Positions 8,901 through 16,623 are shown, counted from the first letter of the stretch. The stretch is DNA of 30,911 nt from JAGPDF01 sp043737505 (GCA_043737505.1 JAYTAM010000337.1:1-30911); one strand, 5' to 3'. The notes: a model not told the origin generated them from the letters alone. Made by a program: numbers and translations.

Positions 8901-10814
8901 CGTCGGGTCGTACGACATCGTCACCACCCGCGTCACGGGGTCGCCCACGGTCGTCGGGCCTTCGATCCGCGTGACGAACGCCGGGAAGTTGGTGTCGTAG
9001 TCCCATTCGGTGATGCGGGGAAGATCGGGGTGCGAGATCTCGTTCGCCGCATCCGTTCGCGAAGCCAGCTGCCCGAAAGTGTCGAAGGTAAAGGCGGTTT
9101 CGATGCCACTCGGGCTGGTCTCCGTCGCCACCCGCAGCGGATGGCCGGCATCGTAGGTGAACGCCGTGTTCGGCGCCGTGCCGCAAACCGGGCAGCTGCC
9201 GTCGATCGAGAGGATGCGCGGCTTGCGCGACGCCGGTTCACGGTCGAAGGTGTAGACGGAGGTATCCCCGAGCGGATCGGTCACCGTGGTTTCGGTCGGA
9301 TCCTCGGGATCGTCGAACGCGAGCTCCCACTTGTCGACCGCCGCGGCGTCGGTGAAGTTCAGGGCGCCTTTCCATGTCCGGGTGACATTGCCGAACTGAT
9401 CGTAGTCCCAGGCGCGTTCGACGCGTTGGGTCGATCCGACGAGAATCATGTGGGTCATGTAGCCCGGGTCGGAGAAGTACTGGAAGAAGCGGCTCTTGCC
9501 GTCGGGATAGACGATCCGGATCAGGTCGACGCCGGCCCACTCGTAGGTCCAGGTCCTCGTCGGGGATCCGCCTACCCCTACGCGCACGATGGTCCGCAAG
9601 CGGCCGGAGCTGTCGTAGGTGAACTCGTCCGCCTGCCCGTCGGGAAAGTCCACCGACTCGAGCTTTCCGCCGACGTTGTAGGTGCCGACCCACGCGTTGC
9701 CGTTGCGGTCTTCGGAGCGGTACCAGCGCCCCTGGGAGTCGTAGAAGAAGCGGTCGCCGTCGAGGTCTACGAGCGTCCACTCACCGGTGCCGAAGTCGTG
9801 GTAGAGCTTCCGGTACTCATCGCTCGGGGCCACGGCGGTGTAGGGCTGCACGCCCGAGGCTCCGGCGAGGGTGCTGAACTCGATGAACGAGGCGTCGCGG
9901 GTCAGCAGCCAGACATGGTCCTCGTCGGGATCGACGACGATGCGCTCGGCGAACTCGTGGGACCAGAACCGTCCCAGCGAAGCCCGCCAGGCGGTCGCGC
10001 CCGGGGAGCCGATCCTCCCTACGCCGCCGGCGAAGTACCGCAAGGAGGCTCCGGCCTGCCCGCCGGGCACCACCGAGTGCCCGCCACCACCGATCGGACC
10101 GCCGCTCGATCCGAAGCCCTCGCACTTCCCTTCGCTGCAGCCGGGCGGCGACCCGCCAGCGCAGGCGTTGCAGGCCTGGACCTGACAGGGGTATTCAGTG
10201 CGAGGTGCGCAGAGAATCGTCGACATCAGATCGAAGTCGAAGTGGATCTCTTCCACCGTCGTCGGCTGCGCGCAACTGGCGGAGGCACAGGCCGTCGCCG
10301 TCACTTCGTAGACGACATTCGGCGGCGGAGAGATACAGCTGAAAGAACGCGATACGAAGAGGGTCCCCTCGTCCGAAATGATGTCGCCCGTGCCCGCGCT
10401 TCCACAGGTCGCCTTGATCACACCGGCTTCGCGCACATCGATCCGCGGGCCCCTGAACGGACCGCTGATGCTCTGCGAGTTGCCCTGAAACACCATCGGG
10501 ATCTTGGCCTTCACGGTGCAGCTACCCGCATTCGGGTCGCAGCCAGGCGGCGAGACCTCGTACTCCACCCCTCCGAACTCCCCCTTGTAGCAGCGATACC
10601 CGACCGCGCACCCCATCGTGCAGGCGCAGTTGGCGTTCTTCGGATGGAGCACCGCCGAGTCGCCGTAGTGGGTGACCGGTCCACCCGGAACGACCGAGCA
10701 GTGCTGGGCCACCAGCGGCTGAGAGAGTCCGAACAGCGACAGGGCGGCAAAGACAGGAATAGGGCTGCGCAGAGTGCGAGCTGGCTGGGTGCAAGGTACG
10801 GGGGGCTGTCGCAT
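5958..10814 (-). CDS. Secreted RHS/YD-repeat protein with variable C-terminal (toxin-like) domain
   Basis: A polymorphic-toxin-type protein of 1618 residues. An N-terminal signal peptide (about 1-36; hydrophobic VFAALSLFGL, cleavage near LVAQ) sends it through Sec. A cysteine-rich region follows (about 37-235), then a block typical of the start of YD shells (SLGRFWSHEFAERI). Many YD repeats follow (YDSSGRL, YDQFGNV, YDALDRV, YDAAGRF, YNPFGEM and others). The RHS core ends with YRWYEPQTGRYTRVDPLG and VDPLGL at about residue 1488. YD repeats wrap into a shell enclosing a C-terminal toxin. The last 130 residues are not RHS and are listed separately. ATG at 10814 has GGGAGAG upstream. An ECF-like sigma gene lies 105 bp upstream and a coupled small membrane gene downstream. 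Confidence 0.93.
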   Translation of the reverse strand: MRQPPVPCTQPARTLRSPIPVFAALSLFGLSQPLVAQHCSVVPGGPVTHYGDSAVLHPKNANCACTMGCAVGYRCYKGEFGGVEYEVSPPGCDPNAGSCTVKAKIPMVFQGNSQSISGPFRGPRIDVREAGVIKATCGSAGTGDIISDEGTLFVSRSFSCISPPPNVVYEVTATACASASCAQPTTVEEIHFDFDLMSTILCAPRTEYPCQVQACNACAGGSPPGCSEGKCEGFGSSGGPIGGGGHSVVPGGQAGASLRYFAGGVGRIGSPGATAWRASLGRFWSHEFAERIVVDPDEDHVWLLTRDASFIEFSTLAGASGVQPYTAVAPSDEYRKLYHDFGTGEWTLVDLDGDRFFYDSQGRWYRSEDRNGNAWVGTYNVGGKLESVDFPDGQADEFTYDSSGRLRTIVRVGVGGSPTRTWTYEWAGVDLIRIVYPDGKSRFFQYFSDPGYMTHMILVGSTQRVERAWDYDQFGNVTRTWKGALNFTDAAAVDKWELAFDDPEDPTETTVTDPLGDTSVYTFDREPASRKPRILSIDGSCPVCGTAPNTAFTYDAGHPLRVATETSPSGIETAFTFDTFGQLASRTDAANEISHPDLPRITEWDYDTNFPAFVTRIEGPTTVGDPVTRVVTMSYDPTTGDLDDRTMDGVESTFSGGTFSLQTAYTGYNGAGKVGTVDPPGYSTADQTAFTYAVSGTNVMIPDTRVDPLVGTTTYGYDAYNRRTAVTEANGVVTTTVYDALDRVTSVTQGGDPGTGTDDRVTLYTYNTFGDLFCVKSPAGAGTQYLYDAAGRFTEVRRGLAVASPTGSSCLSISSTNFAERQIWTLDGGGHRTNQKLDRGTAAATWVTHSETSWVYDSMCHLDQTIEKIDASNNAITEYAYDCEGRLESVWDPLHPRASFPSQPSTEYDYDSVDRLVAVTQPWGGAGGGTVSTAYAYDVQDHLVEVTDGEGTVTTYEYSDRDLMTGQASEVSGTTVYAYNEHGELEEETDARAVTTVRTIDAADRVTFLDYPTAALDTTYTWGTSAVGWKLGRLTQIAKGGDTVDYTYNPFGEMLTDGDLTYTYDKDGNRLTTLYPPNLLATYAYDRMNRPTYLQLKEGALAAFYVVKNSPLATYKPYGPLTTLRFDLTTDRDETRTFDQRYAPTAITVSGSLFNWNYTNDPVGNVTAISQTLPAAVSRTYGYQDWQYFLNCAGGPWNTAAASCNPATNNPIEWTYDGVGNRLSEARDGASDGYAYETNAATSGNTALLDLVTLGIGGTRDSDHNAGGYLDLVDLGANDIDFTFDDAGSLAEVERPVASESLTMLYDGRGFLREAADAITGGWVKPVYSSEGRLMSLERLPTAAGTAERIHVLYFAGRPAAIWKKVGAAAATWNPIVTDRLGTPVYALTTAGAQHWIGGFEPFGRDHQQGGAQDSLAKGIFLRMPGQWDDSLFNGATLGDDVYFNLYRWYEPQTGRYTRVDPLGRKGDPNPLAYVHSRPTFFVDPLGLVTSKADCDQCCSEQDKQIELNKSGGWLSADWTKYAWSPGLVLGGGSCLTSASQLHDDLERQAQPRCWVTNVQLTKSFGADAVKAACGTYFPVHYVVKYTPCDGKGDDYFFDGYLGPDWGPLPQDVQIDEP
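5961..6350 (-). other. C-terminal RHS toxin-like domain with a possible Cys-His-Asp triad
   Basis: These are residues 1489-1618 of the RHS protein, directly after the VDPLGL boundary motif where toxin modules are swapped. Cys1535 sits at the start of a predicted helix (GGGSCLTSASQLHDDL). His1581 begins a strand (PVHYVVKYTP), and Asp1599 follows at the end of the next strand (DYFFDGYLG). Cys-helix, His-strand, Asp-strand is the order seen in papain-like peptidases, transglutaminases and toxin deamidases. The sequence looks less GC-rich than the RHS body, as expected of an acquired cassette. The enzyme class is an inference; other cysteines (a CDQCC cluster, residues 1495-1499) could instead be structural. 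Confidence 0.5.
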
Positions 10815-10919
10815 CGTGGCTCTCCCGGGGCGCCGTCTCGACCGGCCGGAACCGGAGTGCGCCCTTCACCTATATAGAGCCGCGAGACCTACCTTTTCTG
10901 ACAGCGAGATGAAATTTTG
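10815..10919 (-). promoter_or_regulatory. Possible promoter region of the RHS gene
   Basis: The 105-bp gap between the sigma-factor stop and the RHS start is clearly AT-richer near 10869-10920 than its surroundings. On the minus strand it contains CTATATAGG (10869-10877), a plausible -10-like element, about 55 nt before the RHS ATG. No matching -35 is obvious at 17 bp, so an alternative (ECF-type) promoter is possible. This is weak evidence only. Confidence 0.3.
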
Positions 10920-11411
10920 TTAGTTTTTCTCGCACTCCTTCAGTTTGGACGGCTCCGTCGCCCTCGCCCGAGCCCGCGCACGGGCGAGCATCGTGCCGAT
11001 GGCGGCAGTGCTGCAGCCCAGCCTCTCGGCCATCTCCCGCTGCGCCGCCCCTTCCATCGACCACGTCAGGAGGAAACGATCGCGTTTGGGCAGCAGCGCA
11101 AGCGTCTGCTTGAGCTGAACTCGATACTCCGCGTCTGGGGCGACGGAAGGTGTGGTCTCTTCCACTATCGGCTCGGTTCTCGCCTGTCGGCGGACGATCT
11201 TGGCGTGAAGCCGAACCAGCGCCGTTCTGGCCCAGGCGAGGACATTCACCGCTTCGATGCCCTTCTGCACGAGGCACTTGAGCACGTCCTGGGCCAGATC
11301 GGCGGCGAGCGTGCGGTTCTGCGCTACGCCGAGGGCCAGATCGTGAATCTGTCCCGTGATGACTCGCCACTCGCGCGAGGAGCCTCGGAATCTCGCTTCA
11401 GTCTTACTCAT
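10920..11411 (-). CDS. ECF-like RNA polymerase sigma factor
   Basis: The 163 residues resemble extracytoplasmic-function sigma factors. A region-2-like part lies at about 20-80 (LAADLAQDVLKCLVQKG matches the D-L-x-Q-[DE]-V helix). A region-4-like part lies at about 95-152 (LALLPKRDRFLLTWSMEGAAQREMAERLGC and STAAIGTMLARARAR), with a helix-turn-helix at about 122-146. It would direct RNA polymerase to specific promoters. The ATG at 11411 has a purine-rich GGAAGGGGG upstream. No anti-sigma gene is adjacent. The RHS gene lies directly downstream on the same strand, so control of RHS expression is a reasonable inference. Sigma-like transcription factors with a weak region 2 are common in these genomes, so activity is not certain. 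Confidence 0.8.
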   Translation of the reverse strand: MSKTEARFRGSSREWRVITGQIHDLALGVAQNRTLAADLAQDVLKCLVQKGIEAVNVLAWARTALVRLHAKIVRRQARTEPIVEETTPSVAPDAEYRVQLKQTLALLPKRDRFLLTWSMEGAAQREMAERLGCSTAAIGTMLARARARARATEPSKLKECEKN

Positions 11412-11572
11412 CGGCTACGCCCCCTTCCCGTCGACTCATTGCTGACGGAAACCCGAACCTTGCTTCCCTTGCGAAGCCACGGCAATGCAGTCCTCGACAG
11501 GCGATTGCGAGCACGCTCGAGGCAGTGCGAGGGGGGTTCGGCGGAGACGGAACGGCCTCAGGCGCGCTTCGG

Positions 11573-12979
11573 CTAGCTCGCAGGCTCCATCGCGAGCGCA
11601 GCGAGCATCTCTTCGACGCGGCCGAACTTCACCCGCGGGCGGCCGGCGGGTTGGCCTTTCTCCACTTCGATTTTGTCGAGGCGTTTCCAGGCGGCGAAGT
11701 CGACGGGGCGGAGGCCTTTGGCGGCGAGGAGCTCGTCGATCGGGCCTTCGCTCGCGCGCGGCAGGGTGGGGAGATCTTCGAGCATCGCCGTAGCAGTCTC
11801 GGCGCCGTCGAGTTTGTTGCTGCCGATGAGGCCGGTGGGGCCGCGTTTGATCCAGCCGGCGACGTACAGTCCGGGGACGACGCTGCCGCCGAAGGCGTCG
11901 CAGATACGGCCGTGATCGTTTGGAATGATCGCGCGCTGCACATCGAACGGCAAGCCGGGAACCGGCAGCGAGCGATAGCCCACTGCGCGGACAACAAGGC
12001 CGACAGGAAGAGTCGACACCTCGCCGGTGCGCTCCGCGCGGAGCCCTCCGGGGCCCTCGACCAGGCGGTTGCGCTCGAGCTGTAGGAGCGCGACGCGGCC
12101 GTTTCCTTCCTCGTCTTCGATCGCCACGGGTGACTGGCGGAAGTGGAGATGAATTCGGCGTGCGGCGCCCGTGAGTCCGCGCTCGGCGGCGGCGCGCAGG
12201 AGCTCCATGCACTTCTGCGCCTGGGGATCGTCGGCGAGCTCGGCGGCGCTCGCGGGATCGAGCTCGAGCTCCTGCCGGTCGACGATGAGATCGACGCCGT
12301 CGAGATGGGCGAGCTCCTTCAACTCCGCCGGCGACCACTTGGCCTGCGCCGGGCCGCGGCGGACGATGAAGTGGACGTCGCGGATGCGGCTCGCGCCGAG
12401 CCGCGCGAGGGCGGCGTCCGAGATATCGGTCGCGGCCAGATCCTGCGGATTCCGTCCGAGGATGCGCGCCACGTCGACGGCGACGTTGCCGGCGCCGACG
12501 ACCGCCGCTGCCTCCACATCGAGATCCACCGCCAGGTCGACGAAGTCGGGGTGCGAGCTGTACCAGGCGACCAGTCCGGTGGACGAGTGGCTGCCGGCGA
12601 GCTCCTCGCCGGCGATGCCGAGCTGCCGGTCGCTCTGCCCGCCGAGCGAGAAGACCACCTGATCGTAGTGCGCGGCGAGATCCTCGACCGAGAGATCGCG
12701 CCCGACCTCGAGATTGCCGAGGAAGCGCACCCGCGGATCGAGCGCCACGCGCTCGAAGATCCGCACGACCTCCTTGATCTTGGGATGGTCCGGCGCTACG
12801 CCGTAGCGCACGAGACCGTAAGGAGTCGGCAGACGTTCGATGAGATCGATCTCGAGGTCGAGCTGCAGGTCGCCGGAGTGCGCGAGCAGCGCCGCGGCGG
12901 TGTAGAAGCCGGCCGGGCCGGCGCCGACAATGGCGATGCGCCGTGCCCGATCGGCAGTGCGGAGAGGCTCCGACGACAT
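11573..12979 (-). CDS. Ferredoxin/flavodoxin-NADP+ reductase, FprA (adrenodoxin reductase) family
   Basis: FAD-dependent oxidoreductase passing electrons between NADPH and ferredoxin; cytoplasmic. The first dinucleotide-binding motif is IAIVGAGPAGFYTA (GAGPAG at 19-24 for FAD). LPTPYGLVRYGVAPDHPKIK (50-69) is the family hallmark. The second Rossmann motif is VVGAGNVAVDVARIL (GAGNVA at 162-167, NADP). Near the C-terminus GWIKRGPTGLIGSNK is conserved around the flavin. The 468 residues are close to the usual 450-470. I use the ATG at 12979; a GTG eight codons upstream (13003) is possible and neither has a clear Shine-Dalgarno. The nearest neighbours give no pathway, and no ferredoxin gene is next to it. 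Confidence 0.92.
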   Translation of the reverse strand: MSSEPLRTADRARRIAIVGAGPAGFYTAAALLAHSGDLQLDLEIDLIERLPTPYGLVRYGVAPDHPKIKEVVRIFERVALDPRVRFLGNLEVGRDLSVEDLAAHYDQVVFSLGGQSDRQLGIAGEELAGSHSSTGLVAWYSSHPDFVDLAVDLDVEAAAVVGAGNVAVDVARILGRNPQDLAATDISDAALARLGASRIRDVHFIVRRGPAQAKWSPAELKELAHLDGVDLIVDRQELELDPASAAELADDPQAQKCMELLRAAAERGLTGAARRIHLHFRQSPVAIEDEEGNGRVALLQLERNRLVEGPGGLRAERTGEVSTLPVGLVVRAVGYRSLPVPGLPFDVQRAIIPNDHGRICDAFGGSVVPGLYVAGWIKRGPTGLIGSNKLDGAETATAMLEDLPTLPRASEGPIDELLAAKGLRPVDFAAWKRLDKIEVEKGQPAGRPRVKFGRVEEMLAALAMEPAS

Positions 12980-13046
12980 TACGGCGGAGGATACAACGTC
13001 CACAGCGGGAGGCCGCAGGCGGCTGCAGGCGGCTGCAGAGGTACGG

Positions 13047-13550
13047 CTAGGAGTCGCTCGACTTCAACTGCCGGCGGAGCCGGCCCAGCGTGCGGTTGAC
13101 CGGGTTGTCGCGCGACAGGAAGCCCAGCACCGGCCGTTTGCGGACGCCGATCTCGCTCTGCAGCGCGCGCAGCGCGGAGTTGCGGGGATCGAGCGCGAGG
13201 CCCTGGGCGATGGCGTGAACCGCCCCTTTGCGATTCTTCGCCAGGATCTGCACCCGGGCGAGATTCAGATGGCAGTCGGGGTGGTAGAACTGCGTCTTGA
13301 CCGCATGCTGGCAGAGGCGAAGACCTTCCTTGACCTGCTTCTGATAGCGCGCGATGCCGTAGCCGAGGAACGAGTAGGAGACGCCGGGGATCTGATCCGA
13401 CAGCCCACGCTCCTTGACCAGGTCGGCCAGGATCGTGAGTCCCCTGGCCCAGTCGCCGGCGCGGCAGATCTCGATCGCCGCCTCCGCAGCGGCGCGCGGC
13501 GTTCCGGTCTCGGCCGGCGGGCCAGTCGGTGGTTCCTTACGGCTCGACAT
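13047..13550 (-). CDS. Small TPR-type protein of unknown function
   Basis: The 167 residues include a disordered start (SSRKEPPTGPPAETGTP) and helical repeats resembling tetratricopeptides: AAEAAIEICRAGDWARGLTI, SYSFLGYGIARYQKQVKEGL, PDCHLNLARVQILAKNRKGA and IAQGLALDPRN. TPRs normally mediate protein-protein contacts. The basic tail (VRKRPVLGFLSRDNPVNRTL) looks like a conserved terminal motif. The start at 13550 was chosen because GGAGAA lies 6 nt upstream; the longer ORF from 13580 lacks this. It is divergent from the TPR/cNMP gene at 13641 with 90 bp between, so the two may share a regulatory region and possibly a process. Confidence 0.78.
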   Translation of the reverse strand: MSSRKEPPTGPPAETGTPRAAAEAAIEICRAGDWARGLTILADLVKERGLSDQIPGVSYSFLGYGIARYQKQVKEGLRLCQHAVKTQFYHPDCHLNLARVQILAKNRKGAVHAIAQGLALDPRNSALRALQSEIGVRKRPVLGFLSRDNPVNRTLGRLRRQLKSSDS

Positions 13551-13640
13551 CCAGGTTCTCCACCCTTTCCGTTCCGGCACCCTCGCGGGCCCGTGCTACA
13601 CTTTTCCCATTGTCGCGCTTCTAACGGCCGGTGACAAGCG

Positions 13641-15425
13641 ATGTCTGTTTCTGAACCGCCCGATGTCAAGGAACTCGTGGCGCTCGCGCGCCGATTCGCA
13701 GAGCGAAAACTCTACGATGAGGCCGCTGAGCTCTTCGGCGTAGCTCTGCGCGTCGAGCCGAGAAATCTCGGCACCCGTCTCGCCCTGGCCCGCATCCGCC
13801 GGCTGCAGAAGGCGCAGGGGCGGACGAGCACCACCAAGGATCCGGTCGAGAAGGCGCGCTCCGAGATGCGCCGGAACGGCATCGACGCCTCTCACTTCGT
13901 CGGCCTGGCGTGGCTCTACGCCGAGAAGGGGGAGGAGTTCCGGGCGCTCGAGTGCCTGCACATCGCCCGGCTCAAGGATCCGCTCGCGCCGGCCAACTTC
14001 AAGCTCGCGGCACGGATTCACTTCCGCCTCCAGGACTACGACAGCGCCGCCGAGCTTCTCCAGCGCGCCTTGCGCTACAACCCGTTCGACCGCGAGGCAG
14101 CGGAGCTCCTGGGACAGATCGAATACGAGCGCAAGCAGTTCGCCGAGGCACTCGCCGCGACGATCGACGCCTTCCTCCTCCTGCCGGCGGTCGACGAAGA
14201 GCGTGCCATTCGCCTGCGCCGCCGGATCCGGACGTTGAAGCATCTCCTCTCCTGGCAGAGCAAGCAGGTCGTGGCGCTCTTCCGCGAGCGCGAGGAGCAG
14301 CTCCACACCGCCTTCGACCGCCTCGAGTGGCGGCGCGAGCGCTTCCGCAGCGAAGAGACCTGGGAGAGCCTGGCGCTCGCGGCACTCGTCTCCCCCCAGG
14401 ACGACGGCGGCCGGCTGAAGATCGCCGGGCGCCTGCGCAAGCTCGCCGCCTGGGCCCATTTCACCGACGAGCAGATCTTCAAGCTCTCCGCCGCAGTCGA
14501 CGAGAAGAGCTACGAGGCCGGGGCGCTGATCTTCGCCAACAACAGCGAGGGCATCGACCTCTGCCTCCTCGAAGAGGGCGAGATCAGCATCCAGCGACCG
14601 ACGCCCTACGGCACCTACCCGCTGGCGCTCCTCCAGCCCGGTTCGATGTTCGGTGAGGTGAACTTCCTCACCCGCGGCGCGCGGACCGGCGATGCCCTGG
14701 CTCTGAAGCCGTGCCGTCTGCTGGTTTTCGACGGCGAAGAGCTCGAGGCGCTGTCGCACAGTTGGTCCGAGTTCGGCGTCCAGCTCTACTGGGGGCTCTG
14801 GCACTCGCTAGCCGGCAAGCTCCGCTCGACGAACGAACAGCTGAAGACCTTCTTCTCCGCCGACAAGCAGCCGGAGAACTTCCTCAGCCTGCGGCGCGGG
14901 CGAGAGGGCGTAGGAGGAGTCGGAGGGGTCGAGGTGGCCCCGGACGACAAGGTCCGCCTGTTCCAGGAACAGGGCCTGTCGAGCAAGGAGCTGACGACCC
15001 TCGCGACGTTCTCGAAGGAGCTGCGTTTCCAGTCCGGCGGTTCGCTCTTCTCCGAGGGTGACGACGGGCACGAGATGTACGTCGTGCTCGAAGGCAAGGT
15101 CCTGATCAGCAAGTACATCCCCGGGGCCGGAGAGGAGGCTCTGGCGATTCTCGAGCGCGGCGACTTCTTCGGCGAGATGTCGCTCATCGACGGCGATCCG
15201 CGCTCGGCCGACGCCCGCGCCCACGGCGGACCGCTGACCGTCCTGGCGCTCGATCAGGCGACGATTCAGGAGATGCTCGTCCTCGACCCCCAGGCCTCGC
15301 TCGATTTTCTGATGCTCCTCTGCCGGCTGGTCGCCAAACGCCTGCGCGAGATCGACGAGAAGGTCATCGGCTGGCGCATCATGTCGGGCGAGCGGACTCC
15401 CGAGATGTCGGCAGACCGCGCGTAA
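13641..15425 (+). CDS. TPR protein with two cyclic-nucleotide-binding domains
   Basis: Probable cytoplasmic signalling or scaffold protein, 594 residues. Residues ~5-190 are TPR-like helices (YDEAAELFGVALRVEPRN, YDSAAELLQRALRYNPFD). Residues ~271-390 form a first cNMP-binding fold (EAGALIFANNSEGIDLCLLE, GSMFGEVNFLTRGARTGDAL). Residues ~439-560 form a second, better conserved one, with the phosphate-binding cassette GDFFGEMSLIDGDPRSADAR. A glycine/valine-rich linker (GREGVGGVGGVEVAP) separates them. The first cassette lacks the usual R-[ST]-A ending, so it may be degenerate. There is no output enzyme or helix-turn-helix, so it probably works through binding partners. No strong Shine-Dalgarno is seen. 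Its 3' end overlaps the convergent M16 gene by 47 nt. Confidence 0.85.
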   Translation: MSVSEPPDVKELVALARRFAERKLYDEAAELFGVALRVEPRNLGTRLALARIRRLQKAQGRTSTTKDPVEKARSEMRRNGIDASHFVGLAWLYAEKGEEFRALECLHIARLKDPLAPANFKLAARIHFRLQDYDSAAELLQRALRYNPFDREAAELLGQIEYERKQFAEALAATIDAFLLLPAVDEERAIRLRRRIRTLKHLLSWQSKQVVALFREREEQLHTAFDRLEWRRERFRSEETWESLALAALVSPQDDGGRLKIAGRLRKLAAWAHFTDEQIFKLSAAVDEKSYEAGALIFANNSEGIDLCLLEEGEISIQRPTPYGTYPLALLQPGSMFGEVNFLTRGARTGDALALKPCRLLVFDGEELEALSHSWSEFGVQLYWGLWHSLAGKLRSTNEQLKTFFSADKQPENFLSLRRGREGVGGVGGVEVAPDDKVRLFQEQGLSSKELTTLATFSKELRFQSGGSLFSEGDDGHEMYVVLEGKVLISKYIPGAGEEALAILERGDFFGEMSLIDGDPRSADARAHGGPLTVLALDQATIQEMLVLDPQASLDFLMLLCRLVAKRLREIDEKVIGWRIMSGERTPEMSADRA

Positions 15426-16623
15426 CCAGCAGCTTCTCCGGCTCGATCCAGCGGCGCGCCGCCGCCTCTACATCCGCCGCAGTCAGTTGCGCGATCCGGC
15501 CCGTATGCCACGAAGGGTCGTCGAGCGGCAGCTCGAGCAACGCCGCGACCGCCATGAGATCGGCCCACTGCCGCGCCGTCTCGCGGCGGAACGGTTCGCG
15601 GCCGAGGAGGTAGGAGCGCGCACTCTCGAGATCGTCTTCGGGGATCGGTTCGACGAGGAATCGCGCCAGCTCGTCGCGCACCGAGGCCTCGGCCTGGTCG
15701 AGCGTCTCAGGGGCGGTCCCGACGTAGCAGACCAGCCGTCCCTCGTCGATCCCGGCGCCGGAGACGGTATCCGCGGTGGCGGTGTAGGCCAATCCCTCGC
15801 GCTCGCGGATGCGCTGCGGAATCCGCCCGGTGAGGCCCGAGCCGGTGCCGAGAAGGACCGCTGCCAGCTCGAGCGCCGCATAGTCGGGATGGGCGCGCGC
15901 CACCGTGCGCGATCCCATGAACAGGTGGGCCTGATCCTGCGCATAGGTGGCGATCTCGCGCCGGGCGGGAGGCGCGGCGTCCGGTCGGGCGGGAGCGGGC
16001 GGGAGCGGCCGGGGAGCGGCGCCCTCCGCCGCCTGCAGCAGGCCAGGGAACAGCTCGCCGGCGCGCGCCTCGACCGCCGCGTCGTCGATCTCGCCGGCGA
16101 CCGAGAGGAAGGCCCCCCAGCCGAGTGCGGCGCGATGAAACTCGTGACAGCTCGCCGGGTCGAGCCGCGCCAGGCTCGCTGCGTCGCCCTGCAGCGGCCG
16201 GCCGCGCGGATGGGGTGCGTAGAGCTGCTCGCCGAAGGCGCGCGCAGTCACGAGGTCCGCCTGGTCGGCCTGCGCTTCGAGCTCGGCGGTCGCCTGGCGA
16301 GCCAGCCAGCGCAGGCGGTCCTCGGGAAAATCGGCTTCGAAGAGAAGCTCGGCGAGCCAGTCGAGAGCCAGCTGCCAGTCCGCCGCCAGGGCATCGATCG
16401 ACAGGCCGTGCGTCTCGTAACCGCCGAAGCTCGCGAGGATCATGCCGCGGCCTTCGGCGTCGGCAGCGATCCGGTCCCATTTGCGGCGGCGTGTTCCTTC
16501 GCTGAGCATCCGCCCGGTGAGCAGGGCCTGTCCGGGAATCGCCTCGGAGCGCGCGCCGCCGGCGAGCAGCAGCCGGATGGCGACGACCGGAGCGCCCTCG
16601 ATCCGCCGCAGCCGCGGTTTCAC
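15379..16623 (-). CDS. M16 family peptidase-like protein, non-catalytic subunit
   Basis: Partner subunit of a two-protein M16 (pitrilysin/processing-peptidase-like) zinc peptidase. The 414 residues start at a GTG that overlaps the stop of the catalytic subunit by four bases (GTGA), with CGGAGGAC just upstream. A longer in-frame ORF to 16713 is explained by overlap. The HxxEH zinc motif is absent; the equivalent segment reads GQALLTGRMLSEGT. The C-terminal half keeps the substrate-closing R/Y-type motif (GLTGRIPQRIREREGLAYTA), typical of the non-catalytic partner, which helps form the closed chamber. There is no signal peptide. The gene is last in the kinase-M16-M16 run, and its 3' end overlaps the convergent cNMP gene. 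Confidence 0.9.
   Translation of the reverse strand: MKPRLRRIEGAPVVAIRLLLAGGARSEAIPGQALLTGRMLSEGTRRRKWDRIAADAEGRGMILASFGGYETHGLSIDALAADWQLALDWLAELLFEADFPEDRLRWLARQATAELEAQADQADLVTARAFGEQLYAPHPRGRPLQGDAASLARLDPASCHEFHRAALGWGAFLSVAGEIDDAAVEARAGELFPGLLQAAEGAAPRPLPPAPARPDAAPPARREIATYAQDQAHLFMGSRTVARAHPDYAALELAAVLLGTGSGLTGRIPQRIREREGLAYTATADTVSGAGIDEGRLVCYVGTAPETLDQAEASVRDELARFLVEPIPEDDLESARSYLLGREPFRRETARQWADLMAVAALLELPLDDPSWHTGRIAQLTAADVEAAARRWIEPEKLLVTRGLPTSRESARPT

Noticed and set aside
7023..10877. A 1284-codon open frame on the plus strand
   Set aside because: It lies entirely opposite the RHS gene, has a composition dominated by Arg, Val, Gly and Asp with no domain, and is explained by the strong codon bias of the RHS gene.
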